This document shows, one piece after another, positions 1-7,921 of a stretch of 33,051 nucleotides of DNA. Source of the stretch: Candidatus Zixiibacteriota bacterium. GTDB lineage: Bacteria; Zixibacteria; MSB-5A5; WJJR01; JAJRUJ01. The notes beneath the pieces were generated by a model. That model saw nothing but the letters and a program-made list of their open reading frames with translations, searched no databases and was not told where the DNA came from. The stretch's first letter is position 1. Each line of letters starts with the position of its first letter. A program made the position numbers and the translations under genes. The stretch is taken from positions 1 to 33,051 of the forward strand of contig JAJRUJ010000029.1 of assembly GCA_024277855.1 (NCBI GenBank), in the 5' to 3' direction.

Positions 1-75
1 GGCCACACCAACAACCTCAACACCCGACTTCCGAATCGACACTCCAACCGCTTCTCTGACTCCAATATCGCTCAC
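1..75 (-). CDS. Possible 5' end of a gene running off the left edge
   Basis: A minus-strand frame opens with GTG at 75 and stays open for 25 codons to the window edge (MSDIGVREAVGVSIRKSGVE, then more). An AGGGGA Shine-Dalgarno-like sequence lies at 82-87, about 6 bases before the GTG. The frame is too short to name a family. The start and ribosome site make it a reasonable partial gene, divergent from the nitroreductase, but a chance open frame is not excluded. Confidence 0.35.
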   Translation of the reverse strand, partial: MSDIGVREAVGVSIRKSGVEVVGVA

Positions 76-291
76 AAAACATCCCCTAACCGCCCCAAAA
101 AGAACAATCAGATTTTGTCTCACTATTATTGGCACAGAGGGTATACCACACCGGCGAATGTTGCATTTGTCCCGACGGCGGGTCGGCTATCTCCAGAGAT
201 CACAATGAATCGGCCGGTAATTTCTCTTTTTCTCCTGCCGGCATATTCCTACACTACCACACAGGGTATACAACATGGGGGTTAGCGCAGG
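76..291. other. Upstream region of the nitroreductase gene
   Basis: No convincing gene is present between the putative left-edge gene and the nitroreductase. Two copies of a short motif ending in GGTATAC occur at 140-146 and 265-271, both preceded by CACAGAG or CACAG. The second places a TATACA -10-like hexamer at 267-272, about 20 bases before the nitroreductase ATG, but no good -35 box accompanies it. This is probably the promoter region, weakly supported. Confidence 0.3.
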
Positions 292-1086
292 ATGAACATT
301 GATGGAATACTGGAATTTTTAAATTCACACGCCTCAGTTCGGCAATATACAGATCAGCCGGTGAGTGACGAGCAAATCGACCGCATCATCGACACGGCCC
401 AACGCGCCCCAACTTCCTCCAATTTGCAGGCCTATTCAATCGTTGTTGTCCGCGACCCGGCCAAGAAAGAACAAATTTCCATCCTCTCGGGAAACCAGCC
501 GCACGTCAAAAACTGCCCGGTTCTGCTGATTTTTTGCCCGGACCTGTTGCGGCTGCGCAAAGTATGTATCCAGTCGGGCTATCGCTTTCGCGAAGAGTAT
601 TTTGAATACCTGTTACTGGCTGTTGTCGATGCCGCCCTGGCCGGGCAGAACGCCCTCCTGGCGGCCGAGGCCATGGGACTTGGCGGATGCATGATCGGCG
701 GGATTCGCAACCGTCCCCAGGAAATCGCCGAACTGCTTGATCTCCCCCCACGGGTCTTCGCTTTATTCGGTCTGACGCTCGGCCTGCCCGCCAAACCCGC
801 CCGGATCAAACTCCGCCTGCCGCGTTCGGTAATCCGGCATGATGAATGGTACGAGACTGACAAAATCGAAGCCGGACTCGACGAATACGACCGCGCCATG
901 CGTGAGACCGGCATCTATCGCGGCCGCCGGATTTCTTTGGAGGAAATTGGTCCGAACCTTGAGGAAAAGACAACCGAAGATGATTACGGCTGGCTTGAAC
1001 ACACCGCCCGGCGGCTGGCCAATCCCGCGTCGGCCCGTCCCGACCTCCGGCCGTTCCTGGAATCGAGAAAATTCGGCTTTCGGTAA
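292..1086 (+). CDS. Nitroreductase family flavoprotein
   Basis: A 264-aa FMN-dependent nitroreductase-type oxidoreductase, predicted cytoplasmic, using NAD(P)H to reduce quinones, nitro compounds or flavins. The N-terminal phosphate-binding signature appears as a SVRQYTD segment near residue 15, where the family usually has RRSxRxF. It is followed by RAPTSSNLQ near residue 38, the FMN-contacting loop. The middle has the EAMGLGGCMIGG segment (near residue 125) typical of the fold. Length and the C-terminal extension beyond the ~170-residue core fit the NfsA/FRP-like branch. The physiological substrate cannot be read from sequence. It is followed after 35 bases by the glycerophosphodiesterase gene on the same strand, so the two may be cotranscribed, but no functional link is evident. 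No strong ribosome site is seen; a GGGGG run lies about 11 bases before the ATG. Confidence 0.85.
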   Translation: MNIDGILEFLNSHASVRQYTDQPVSDEQIDRIIDTAQRAPTSSNLQAYSIVVVRDPAKKEQISILSGNQPHVKNCPVLLIFCPDLLRLRKVCIQSGYRFREEYFEYLLLAVVDAALAGQNALLAAEAMGLGGCMIGGIRNRPQEIAELLDLPPRVFALFGLTLGLPAKPARIKLRLPRSVIRHDEWYETDKIEAGLDEYDRAMRETGIYRGRRISLEEIGPNLEEKTTEDDYGWLEHTARRLANPASARPDLRPFLESRKFGFR

Positions 1087-1121
1087 GGCACTGTCGGCCG
1101 GATAACAATAAAGTGTGAGAG

Positions 1122-1874
1122 ATGACACAATCCCCGGATTTCAGACCAACGACCGCCCCGCTCGTTGTTGCTCATCGCGGCGCGAGCAAGGTGCAGACAG
1201 AAAATACGATCGACGCGTTCGAAACGGCCGTCGCCCAGGGGGCGGACGCTGTCGAACTCGATGTTCGCTGGACCGCGGACAAGGTTGCGGTGGTTTGTCA
1301 CGACCCGGCGGTGGAGCAAAACGGTCGGAAAGTCGCCGTCAAAAATCTGACCTGTGCGGAGTTTCTCGCGATCAAGCGAGAAGCCGGTGTCAGCGTCCCG
1401 TTGCTGGACGATGTATTGACCTGGGCCAGAGATAAAACTCCGCTGGTGCTCGATATTAAAAATACCCGGCATGAGGACGAGCTTATCGACGAAATCGAAA
1501 AAATCGGCCTCCATCCGGGATCGGTGATCAGTTCATTCCGCCTGACGGTCATTGGCAGGATCAAAGCCCGCCGCAAGGAATGGGAGACGGCCTGGATTGT
1601 GGGTAATGCCGGCTCACGGGTCTTACGCGGTTTTTTGACCCGGCCGATTATCACTCGCGCGGTCCGCTGGGGAGCAAGTGCGCTGCATCTTCATGCCGGC
1701 TGGATCGAGACCGACCTGATCGCCCGTTGCCACCAAGCAGGATTGCGTGTCGGCGCCTGGACAGTAGACGACCCGGATGCAATTTCCCGAATGGCTTCCG
1801 CCGGCGTCAATAGCGTGATAACCAATATTCCCGACATTGCCCGGGGTGTCCTCGACCGCGATGCTCGCTCCTGA
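1122..1874 (+). CDS. Glycerophosphodiester phosphodiesterase
   Basis: A 250-aa GDPD-family enzyme expected to hydrolyse glycerophosphodiesters to glycerol-3-phosphate and an alcohol. The TIM-barrel signature is intact: HRG at residues 18-20, NT at 28-29, ELD at 45-47 and CHDP at 59-62, which supply the catalytic histidines and the metal-binding Glu and Asp. The C-terminal strand carries the usual AWTVDDPD segment. There is no signal peptide, so it is probably cytoplasmic and acts in phospholipid headgroup turnover. Length is normal for the single-domain bacterial form. It lies 35 bases downstream of the nitroreductase and 74 bases upstream of the radical SAM gene on the same strand. Confidence 0.9.
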   Translation: MTQSPDFRPTTAPLVVAHRGASKVQTENTIDAFETAVAQGADAVELDVRWTADKVAVVCHDPAVEQNGRKVAVKNLTCAEFLAIKREAGVSVPLLDDVLTWARDKTPLVLDIKNTRHEDELIDEIEKIGLHPGSVISSFRLTVIGRIKARRKEWETAWIVGNAGSRVLRGFLTRPIITRAVRWGASALHLHAGWIETDLIARCHQAGLRVGAWTVDDPDAISRMASAGVNSVITNIPDIARGVLDRDARS

Positions 1875-1948
1875 TTACATGGCTCTTAATCGAATTAATC
1901 CAGAAATCACCGTCCTGCGTATACTAATGTGAAAGGCGATGATCGAAC

Positions 1949-3007
1949 GTGGGCGAACGACTGACAGAAGCCAGGTTTTGGGAAACCGAGGATGACCTCG
2001 TCGTCCGCTGTACCCTCTGCCCGCACCTATGCCGGGTCAAGGACGGGAAGTATGGCATCTGCGGCGTTCGCAAAAACCTCAACGGCAAGCTGTTTACCTT
2101 GGTCTATGCGCAGGCGGCCGCACTGCATGTCGACCCCATCGAGAAAAAGCCGCTGTTCCATTTTTTCCCCGGTTCACGCTCGCTGTCTATCGCCACGGTC
2201 GGCTGCAATTTCAGTTGCCGGTTCTGCCAGAATTGGTCGCTCTCGCAAAGTTCCCGGGGCAAAGACCGGCAGATCAGCGGTCAAATCGTCCCCCCCGCTC
2301 AGGTCGTCGAGTTGGCGGTCGAACACGACTGCCGCACCATCGCTTTTACTTATTCCGAACCGACGATTTTCTATGAGTATGCTTTCGACACCGCCAAACT
2401 GGCGGCAGAAAAAAATATCTACGGTATCTTCATTTCTAACGGGTATATCTCACCCGAGCCGCTGGCGGCAATCCGCCCCTACCTGTTCGGCTTCAATGTC
2501 GATCTGAAGAGTTTCAATCCGGAATACTATCGGCAGGTACTCGGGGCCAAATTGGAGCCGGTATTGGAATCGCTGCGGATGATTAAACAACTCGGTTTCT
2601 GGCTCGAAGTCACCACCCTGATTGTGCCGACGCAAAACGATTCTGACGAGGAACTCACCAAGATTGCCGAATTCATCTGTGGTCTGGGGCCGGAAACGCC
2701 CTGGCATGTCTCGGCCTTCCACCCCGACTATAAGATGACGAATCTGCCCCGTACGTCGGTCGAAACCCTCCGGCGCGCCCGCCGGATCGGCTTGGACGCG
2801 GGATTGCATTATGTCTATACCGGCAATATCCCCGGGGATGACGGCGAATCCACTTTTTGTCCTAAATGCGGTTCACGGGTCATTCACCGTCACGGTTTTG
2901 CGATTATGGAGAACCGGATTACCGACGGCCATTGTCCCGATTGCGACAGACTGATTGACGGCATCGCCCTCCCTGCACACGAGCAGGAATTGGTCCGACT
3001 CACCTGA
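1949..3007 (+). CDS. amrS: AmrS-type radical SAM protein (AmmeMemoRadiSam family)
   Basis: A 352-aa radical SAM protein with a GTG start. The N-terminus has a Cys cluster (C21, C24, C28, C38) typical of the AmmeMemoRadiSam/PflA-like family. Next comes the SAM-cluster motif CNFSCRFC (C86, C90, C93), the CxxxCxxC signature that ligates the [4Fe-4S] cluster. A further C-terminal CPKC...CPDC pair near residues 306-333 looks like a zinc knuckle. The family is usually encoded with an AMMECR1-domain and a Memo-domain protein; neither is adjacent here. Its reaction is not firmly established, and annotations as pyruvate-formate-lyase activase are by homology only. It is convergent with ispG, with about 100 bases between them. 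Confidence 0.85.
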   Translation: MGERLTEARFWETEDDLVVRCTLCPHLCRVKDGKYGICGVRKNLNGKLFTLVYAQAAALHVDPIEKKPLFHFFPGSRSLSIATVGCNFSCRFCQNWSLSQSSRGKDRQISGQIVPPAQVVELAVEHDCRTIAFTYSEPTIFYEYAFDTAKLAAEKNIYGIFISNGYISPEPLAAIRPYLFGFNVDLKSFNPEYYRQVLGAKLEPVLESLRMIKQLGFWLEVTTLIVPTQNDSDEELTKIAEFICGLGPETPWHVSAFHPDYKMTNLPRTSVETLRRARRIGLDAGLHYVYTGNIPGDDGESTFCPKCGSRVIHRHGFAIMENRITDGHCPDCDRLIDGIALPAHEQELVRLT

Positions 3008-3108
3008 ATTTGAATTACCCACATGGAGGAGATAAATCAATTAATCGACAATAGACTTTGGCTTCTTGCCGGCAGCGGCTATAGGGGGGTGTTGATTTTT
3101 CGGGCCGA

Positions 3109-4200
3109 TTACCTCCCCGCGGTCTTATACTCGGCGACGACCTGATCGAGATGATCGAGCAGCGCTTTGCGCGCCTCGGTGAATTCTTTAGTCCGGAAAA
3201 CAATTTCTCCCCGACGGGTGAGTAAATAGACACCCTTGCCGCCGATGATTCCGATATCGGCCTCACGGACCTCACCCGGCCCGTTGACCACACACCCCAT
3301 CACCGCAACCGTAATTGGTTCTTCGATTTTTTCGATCATCTTCTGCACTTCATCGACCAGTTCGACCATATCGATTTCGATTCGGCCGCAGGTCGGGCAG
3401 GAGATGAGATTCGGCCCGCGTTGACGAATGCCGACTGCTTTTAAAATTTCCCAGCCGGCCTTGACCTCCTCGGCCACCGGCGCAGTCAGCGAAACACGAA
3501 TCGTATCGCCGATTCCCTCCGCCAGAAGCGCGCCAAAGGCCACGGCCGTTTTGATCGTTCCCGTCCGCAACGGTCCCGCCTCAGTCACCCCCAGGTGCAG
3601 CGGGAAATCGCATTTCTCGGATACCAAACGGTAGGCGGCGATGGTTTGCGCCGCACTGGAGGCCTTGAGCGAAAGAACGATATCCTCAAAATTACAGTCG
3701 GTGAGATAATCGACATTACGCAGGGCCGACTCGACCAGCGCGTCGGGGCTGGGACCATTGTACTTATCGAGCAGGTCTTTTTCGATCGAACCCTGGTTGA
3801 CACCGATGCGGATCGGCAGGTTATTATGTCGCGCCGCGGCGACCACCTCCCCGATTTTCTTCTTCCCGCCGATATTCCCCGGATTGATTCGTAATTTGTC
3901 CACGCCGGCGTCGGCGGCGGCAATCGCCAGCCGCCAGTCGAAATGAATATCGGCGACCAGCGGCACCGACATCGCCTTTTTTATTGCCGGCAGGGCATCC
4001 ACGGCTTTCTGATCGGGAACCGCGACTCGAATAATTTCGCAACCGGCCTCTTCCAGCGCGACGATCTGGGCCACCGTCGCGGCAATATCCCGTGTATTGG
4101 TATCGCACATCGACTGGATGGCAACCGGGGCATCCCCCCCTACCGCCACATTGCCGATATTTACTTTCCGTGTCTTCCTGCGGGGAAACGTGACGCGCAA
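3109..4200 (-). CDS. ispG: 4-hydroxy-3-methylbut-2-enyl diphosphate synthase (flavodoxin)
   Basis: A 363-aa IspG/GcpE protein that converts MEcPP to HMBPP, the penultimate step of the non-mevalonate isoprenoid pathway. The N-terminal TIM barrel begins with VAIQSMCDTNTRD. The C-terminal reductase-like domain supplies the [4Fe-4S] ligands in SCPTCGR and GCVVNGPGE. Length matches the compact bacterial form without an insert domain. The start is a TTG at 4200, chosen because AGGAGAC lies 8 bases upstream and no ATG fits. It sits 21 bases after lipA and is the last gene of pdxS-pdxT-lipA-ispG. Both LipA and IspG are Fe-S enzymes. Confidence 0.95.
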   Translation of the reverse strand: MRVTFPRRKTRKVNIGNVAVGGDAPVAIQSMCDTNTRDIAATVAQIVALEEAGCEIIRVAVPDQKAVDALPAIKKAMSVPLVADIHFDWRLAIAAADAGVDKLRINPGNIGGKKKIGEVVAAARHNNLPIRIGVNQGSIEKDLLDKYNGPSPDALVESALRNVDYLTDCNFEDIVLSLKASSAAQTIAAYRLVSEKCDFPLHLGVTEAGPLRTGTIKTAVAFGALLAEGIGDTIRVSLTAPVAEEVKAGWEILKAVGIRQRGPNLISCPTCGRIEIDMVELVDEVQKMIEKIEEPITVAVMGCVVNGPGEVREADIGIIGGKGVYLLTRRGEIVFRTKEFTEARKALLDHLDQVVAEYKTAGR

Positions 4201-4221
4201 AATTGTCTCCTGATTATCCGA

Positions 4222-5202
4222 CTACGAACCGTCCCGTTGGTCGGCCCGGCTCACCTGATTGAAGGCCTTGTAGGAACTGCGCACCAATGGTCCCGACTCG
4301 ACATGCGCAAACCCCATCAACTCACCCTGCCGGGCGATTTCGGCGAATTCACCGGGCGTGTAATATTTTTCAACCGGCAGATGCCAACCCGACGGCGGCA
4401 AATACTGCCCAACCGTCAGGATACTGCATCCGGTCTGCCGGATATCCTGCATTGTCCGGTACAGTTCGTTTTCCGACTCACCCAACCCCACCATAAGACC
4501 GGATTTAACCCGCCGAATGTTTGCGTGCCGGTGCGCCCGTGCCAATAAATCCAGTGACTGCCGATATTCCGCCTTGGGCCGCACTATCTCATACAATCGG
4601 CGAACTGTTTCGATGTTATGATTCAATACATCCGGTGCGGCATCGAAGACGATATCCATCACGCCCGTATCGCCCTGGAAATCGGGAATCAACACCTCGA
4701 CTTTAACCGACGGGTCCTGAATCCGCAGTTGATTAATTGTCTCGGCAAAAATCGACGCTCCCCCGTCGGGGAGATCGTCACGGGTCACCGACGTTATCAC
4801 CACCTGTTTGAGTTTCAGCCGCGCCACTCCCTCGGCCAACCGGCGCGGTTCGTCGAGATCGACGCCGTCAGGACGGCCCTTGATTACATCGCAGAATCGG
4901 CAGCCACGGGTGCAGACATTCCCCAGGATCATGAACGTCGCCGTCCCGGCGGTAAAACACTCGCGGATATTCGGGCAGTTGGCTTCCTCACAAACCGAAT
5001 GCAATCCGCAATCACCGAGTGCCCGTTTGACCGCCCGATACTCCGGGCCGAAATTCGCTTTGGATTTCAGCCAGCTCGGTTTACGGCCCAGATCTTTCAG
5101 CAAAATTTTCTTTTTCGCCCACGCCCGGTCGGGCACCGCGATGCCGTGGCGGTTAACCGGCCCCGGCCGGTGGGATTCCGACTGTGTCGGACGCCCGGTC
5201 AT
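4222..5202 (-). CDS. lipA: Lipoyl synthase
   Basis: A 326-aa radical SAM enzyme that inserts two sulfur atoms into octanoyl groups on lipoyl domains of 2-oxoacid dehydrogenases and the glycine cleavage H protein. Both clusters are visible: CEEANCPNIRECF (CX4CX5C, the auxiliary sulfur-donor cluster) and CTRGCRFCD (CX3CX2C, the SAM cluster). The conserved RSSYKAF near the C-terminus supplies the serine that ligates the auxiliary cluster. The ATG overlaps the pdxT stop as ATGA, with GGAGGAA about 8 bases upstream, so translation is coupled. The first ~40 residues (polar and basic) extend beyond the typical family start. No lipB or lplA is nearby. Confidence 0.95.
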   Translation of the reverse strand: MTGRPTQSESHRPGPVNRHGIAVPDRAWAKKKILLKDLGRKPSWLKSKANFGPEYRAVKRALGDCGLHSVCEEANCPNIRECFTAGTATFMILGNVCTRGCRFCDVIKGRPDGVDLDEPRRLAEGVARLKLKQVVITSVTRDDLPDGGASIFAETINQLRIQDPSVKVEVLIPDFQGDTGVMDIVFDAAPDVLNHNIETVRRLYEIVRPKAEYRQSLDLLARAHRHANIRRVKSGLMVGLGESENELYRTMQDIRQTGCSILTVGQYLPPSGWHLPVEKYYTPGEFAEIARQGELMGFAHVESGPLVRSSYKAFNQVSRADQRDGS

Positions 5203-5831
5203 TGACTAATTCCTCCGGCCGGTGTTCGCGGTAATTCAGAGTCGAATTGTTTGACGAATGTCTGGATAAAGTATTCATGGACAGCGTCAGACCCGGACAG
5301 TTCCGGATGAAAACTCATCACCAGTACGTTCCCGGCAGCGACCATCGTCGGCTCATCATCACAGGTGCCGAGGATTTGAACGTCGCGGCCCACCCGCTCG
5401 ATGCGGGGCGCCCGGATGAAGACCATCGGAAATGACCGTGGCCCCTCACCAAGATCGATCCGGCCCTCGCCGGTATGTGAGTGGACCTGTCGGCCATAGG
5501 CGTTGCGCCGCACATCGATATCGATAACCCCCAAGCCGTCGTCAACGATATCGCCGGCCACTTTTTTGGCCAGCAGGATCATGCCGGCACAGGTACCCAT
5601 CACCGGTTTTTCGTTGACGAATCGGACAAGGTCGTCAGTCAGATTTTCGTTTTTTAAAAACCAGCGCATCGTGGTCGTTTCGCCGCCGGGAATAATCAGG
5701 GCGTCAACAACTGCAAAATCTGCCGCAGTCTTGACCAACCGGTAATCGACCCCCAACCGCGCAAGCGCCTTACGGTGGAGATCGAAGGCCCCCTGCAGGG
5801 CCAATACGCCTATCGTCGTTGTTCGGGCCAT
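5199..5831 (-). CDS. pdxT: Pyridoxal 5'-phosphate synthase, glutaminase subunit
   Basis: A 210-aa class I glutamine amidotransferase that supplies ammonia to PdxS for ribose-5-phosphate-dependent PLP synthesis. It starts IGVLALQGAFDLH, has the nucleophile in GTCAGM and the His-Glu pair in SFHPELSG, as in the PdxT/SNO family. The start is placed at ATG 5831. A longer open frame to 5867 would begin inside a strong hairpin and add 12 residues before the conserved start, so I reject it. It follows pdxS after 80 bases and its stop overlaps the lipA ATG. Confidence 0.93.
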   Translation of the reverse strand: MARTTTIGVLALQGAFDLHRKALARLGVDYRLVKTAADFAVVDALIIPGGETTTMRWFLKNENLTDDLVRFVNEKPVMGTCAGMILLAKKVAGDIVDDGLGVIDIDVRRNAYGRQVHSHTGEGRIDLGEGPRSFPMVFIRAPRIERVGRDVQILGTCDDEPTMVAAGNVLVMSFHPELSGSDAVHEYFIQTFVKQFDSELPRTPAGGISQ

Positions 5832-5846
5832 GATGTTAGTACGCCT

Positions 5847-5881
5847 GAAATAAGAAGGGCGCAGCATTCTGCGCTGCGCCC
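5847..5881 (-). terminator. Hairpin with T-rich tail between pdxS and pdxT
   Basis: A perfect 9-bp stem (GGGCGCAGC at 5857-5865, GCTGCGCCC at 5873-5881) with a 7-base loop lies 31 bases after the pdxS stop. On the minus strand it is followed by TTCTTATTTC. The tail is interrupted, so this may act as a partial terminator or an RNA-stabilising stem that sets pdxS above pdxT-lipA-ispG rather than ending transcription. Confidence 0.6.
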
Positions 5882-5911
5882 CGAATTCGATCTTTGCGTC
5901 AGGCGCGCCGT

Positions 5912-6790
5912 TTATCGCACCTGCAACAGTTCATTCTCCGGGATATCACGAATTTCCAGGCCGACCATCGCCTCGCCCAGCCCTTTGGAAATCTCGGCCA
6001 ATTTGCCAAAGTCCAGATAATGCGTCGTCGCCTGGACAATCGCCCGCGCCCGGGGCGCCGGGTCTTCCGATTTGAAAATACCCGAACCGACAAATACCGA
6101 TTCGGCGCCCAACTGCATCATCAGCGAGGCATCCGCCGGGGTGGCGATCCCGCCCGCGGCGAAATTCGGCACCGGTAGTTTGCCGTTTTTGGCGACCCAT
6201 TTGACCAGTTCGAACGGCGCGCGCAATTCCTTGGCCTCGGCCATCAACTCTTCGGGGGTCAGGACAGTCAGGCGTTTGATCGATCCGTGGACCAGCCGCA
6301 TATGCCGGACCGCCTCGACAATATTGCCCGACCCGGCCTCGCCTTTGGTGCGGATCATCGCCGCGCCTTCGCCGATCCGCCGCAGGGCTTCACCGAGATT
6401 CCGGCAGCCGCAGACAAACGGGACGGTGAACTGGTCTTTCTCTACATGGTTCGCTTCATCGGCCGGAGTCAGCACCTCCGATTCATCGATGAAGTCAACC
6501 TCCATCGCCTGGAGAATCTGCGCTTCGGCGAAATGTCCGATCCGACATTTGGCCATCACCGGAATCGTCACCGCTTGCTTGATCTCTTCGATTTTCCGCG
6601 GATCGGCCATCCGCGCCACGCCGCCGTCCTTGCGGATATCGGCCGGCACCCGTTCGAGGGCCATCACGGCCGCTGCGCCGGCATCTTCGGCAATCTTGGC
6701 CTGCTCGGCATTAGTGACATCCATGATTACCCCGCCTTTGAGCATTTCGGCGAGGCCGATTTTCACTTTGCGTTTGTCGTCTATATTCAT
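5912..6790 (-). CDS. pdxS: Pyridoxal 5'-phosphate synthase, lyase subunit
   Basis: A 292-aa PdxS/SNZ protein, the (beta/alpha)8 synthase that makes PLP from ribose-5-phosphate, glyceraldehyde-3-phosphate and ammonia from PdxT. The sequence is highly conserved: GGVIMDV near residue 20, [10 protein letters not shown] with the first catalytic lysine, EADHVEKD-like metal/phosphate contacts, and [11 protein letters not shown] with the second lysine. Full length. The ATG at 6790 has a GGAG about 9 bases upstream. It is the first gene of the minus-strand pdxS-pdxT-lipA-ispG set and is divergent from the lipoprotein nucleosidase gene. Confidence 0.97.
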   Translation of the reverse strand: MNIDDKRKVKIGLAEMLKGGVIMDVTNAEQAKIAEDAGAAAVMALERVPADIRKDGGVARMADPRKIEEIKQAVTIPVMAKCRIGHFAEAQILQAMEVDFIDESEVLTPADEANHVEKDQFTVPFVCGCRNLGEALRRIGEGAAMIRTKGEAGSGNIVEAVRHMRLVHGSIKRLTVLTPEELMAEAKELRAPFELVKWVAKNGKLPVPNFAAGGIATPADASLMMQLGAESVFVGSGIFKSEDPAPRARAIVQATTHYLDFGKLAEISKGLGEAMVGLEIRDIPENELLQVR

Positions 6791-6950
6791 TGCGTTACTC
6801 CACCAACTGCCGCTTTTCTCTACAATTTACAGACTTTTAATATATTCAAATCGGCCCTGCCGGGCAATTCGATTATCAATACCTGCTCCCGTCAATCCCG
6901 GCATCAACCCGATTATTCTACGTCTCCGGCGAGTAAAATACACAACTTGT

Positions 6951-6977
6951 TTGACCCCAGTCCAGTCCGGATATAGC
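6951..6977 (+). promoter_or_regulatory. Candidate promoter for the lipoprotein nucleosidase
   Basis: TTGACC at 6951-6956 and TATAGC at 6972-6977 resemble sigma-70 -35 and -10 boxes, but the 15-base spacer is short. The downstream gene starts at 7009 with AAGGAG at 6998-7003. No equally good promoter was found for the divergent pdxS. Confidence 0.3.
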
Positions 6978-7008
6978 TTTGTGACAGAACCCGACCAAAG
7001 GAGAACCG

Positions 7009-7902
7009 ATGAAAACAAAATATGCCTGTTGCCTGGTACTGCTGGTTTTGCTCGCCTGCGGACCCGGCCTTTCCTGTTCCGGCAGCGCACCTGCTTCTTA
7101 CTGGGTGGTGTTGTATGCGTTTTCCACCGAGGGCGAGTTGCTTCACTCCCAACTGGCCGCCGCCGAAGACACTACCTGGGCCGGGCGACGCATCTCGGTC
7201 GGCTATCTGGAAGGAATCCCGGTCGTGTTGGCCTCGTCGGGGATCGGTACGACCAATGCCGCAATCACGCTGCAATACCTGCTGGATCATTATGCCGTGC
7301 AGGGCGTCCTTTTCACCGGAATCTGCGGCGGGATTGCCCGGCGGAATCGGATCGGCGACATCGTCATCCCCGACCGCTGGGTCACCCACGATTATGGCTA
7401 TGTCGGCGCGGAGGGCTTCCAGGTCGATTCGATCGGCTACGGTCACCTCGGTGAGGAAAAGATGAAAAAAAACCTGATGCTCCCGGTGGATTCAACCCTG
7501 CATGACCGGGTCTGCCGGGCGGCGAACGTTGCCGCCGTCGACTTCAAGCCGATCATCGACCGAGCCGTCCAGGTCCGCTGCGGCGGGGTCGGCGCCACCG
7601 GCAATCAGTTTATTGACCAGGTCGAAAAACGCCAATGGCTGGCCCAGACATTCGACGCGGAAATCACCGACATGGAATCGGCGGCGGTGTTGCAGACCGC
7701 GCTGGCCAACGGGGTTCCCTGTGTGATCATCCGGTCGGCCTCCGATTTGGCCGGCGGGTCGGGTTCGGCGACCGCGGAAACCGAGTTAAAAGAGTTTTTC
7801 CAGATTGCGGCGGATAACTCCGCCGCCGTGGTGAGCAAGTATTTCCGGATGTTGTACCAACGAAAATTCGAAATACCCGACAGCAGCGGAATCAACAATT
7901 GA
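7009..7902 (+). CDS. Lipoprotein of the nucleoside phosphorylase / MTA-SAH nucleosidase family
   Basis: A 297-aa member of the PNP/UDP (phosphorylase superfamily) fold. GIGTTNAA near residue 76, FTGICGGI near 103, the DMESAA segment near 221 and SDLAGG near 245 match the MtnN-like group. There DMES supplies the ribose- and base-contacting Met and Glu, and SD supplies the purine-contacting Asp. The N-terminus is a lipoprotein signal: a basic MKTK start, a Leu/Val-rich stretch, then two possible lipobox cysteines (LLAC at 17, GLSC at 23). Export is unusual, since cleavage of methylthioadenosine or S-adenosylhomocysteine is normally cytoplasmic. A periplasmic nucleoside-salvage role is possible but inferred. 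AAGGAG lies 6 bases before the ATG. It is convergent with the TPR gene, 19 bases away. Confidence 0.85.
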   Translation: MKTKYACCLVLLVLLACGPGLSCSGSAPASYWVVLYAFSTEGELLHSQLAAAEDTTWAGRRISVGYLEGIPVVLASSGIGTTNAAITLQYLLDHYAVQGVLFTGICGGIARRNRIGDIVIPDRWVTHDYGYVGAEGFQVDSIGYGHLGEEKMKKNLMLPVDSTLHDRVCRAANVAAVDFKPIIDRAVQVRCGGVGATGNQFIDQVEKRQWLAQTFDAEITDMESAAVLQTALANGVPCVIIRSASDLAGGSGSATAETELKEFFQIAADNSAAVVSKYFRMLYQRKFEIPDSSGINN

Positions 7903-7921
7903 TGGGGAGCGCCGGATTCTC

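Noticed and set aside
3008-3108. Shared terminator between the convergent amrS and ispG genes
   Set aside because: No stable stem with a T-run was found on either strand.
5832-5867. Longer pdxT start at 5867
   Set aside because: The start codon lies inside the hairpin stem and the 12 extra residues are not part of the conserved family start.
6072-7454. 460-codon open frame opposite pdxS running into the nucleosidase gene
   Set aside because: It is antisense to the highly conserved pdxS and overlaps a better gene in another frame. Its sequence is Ser/Arg-rich with no recognisable motif.
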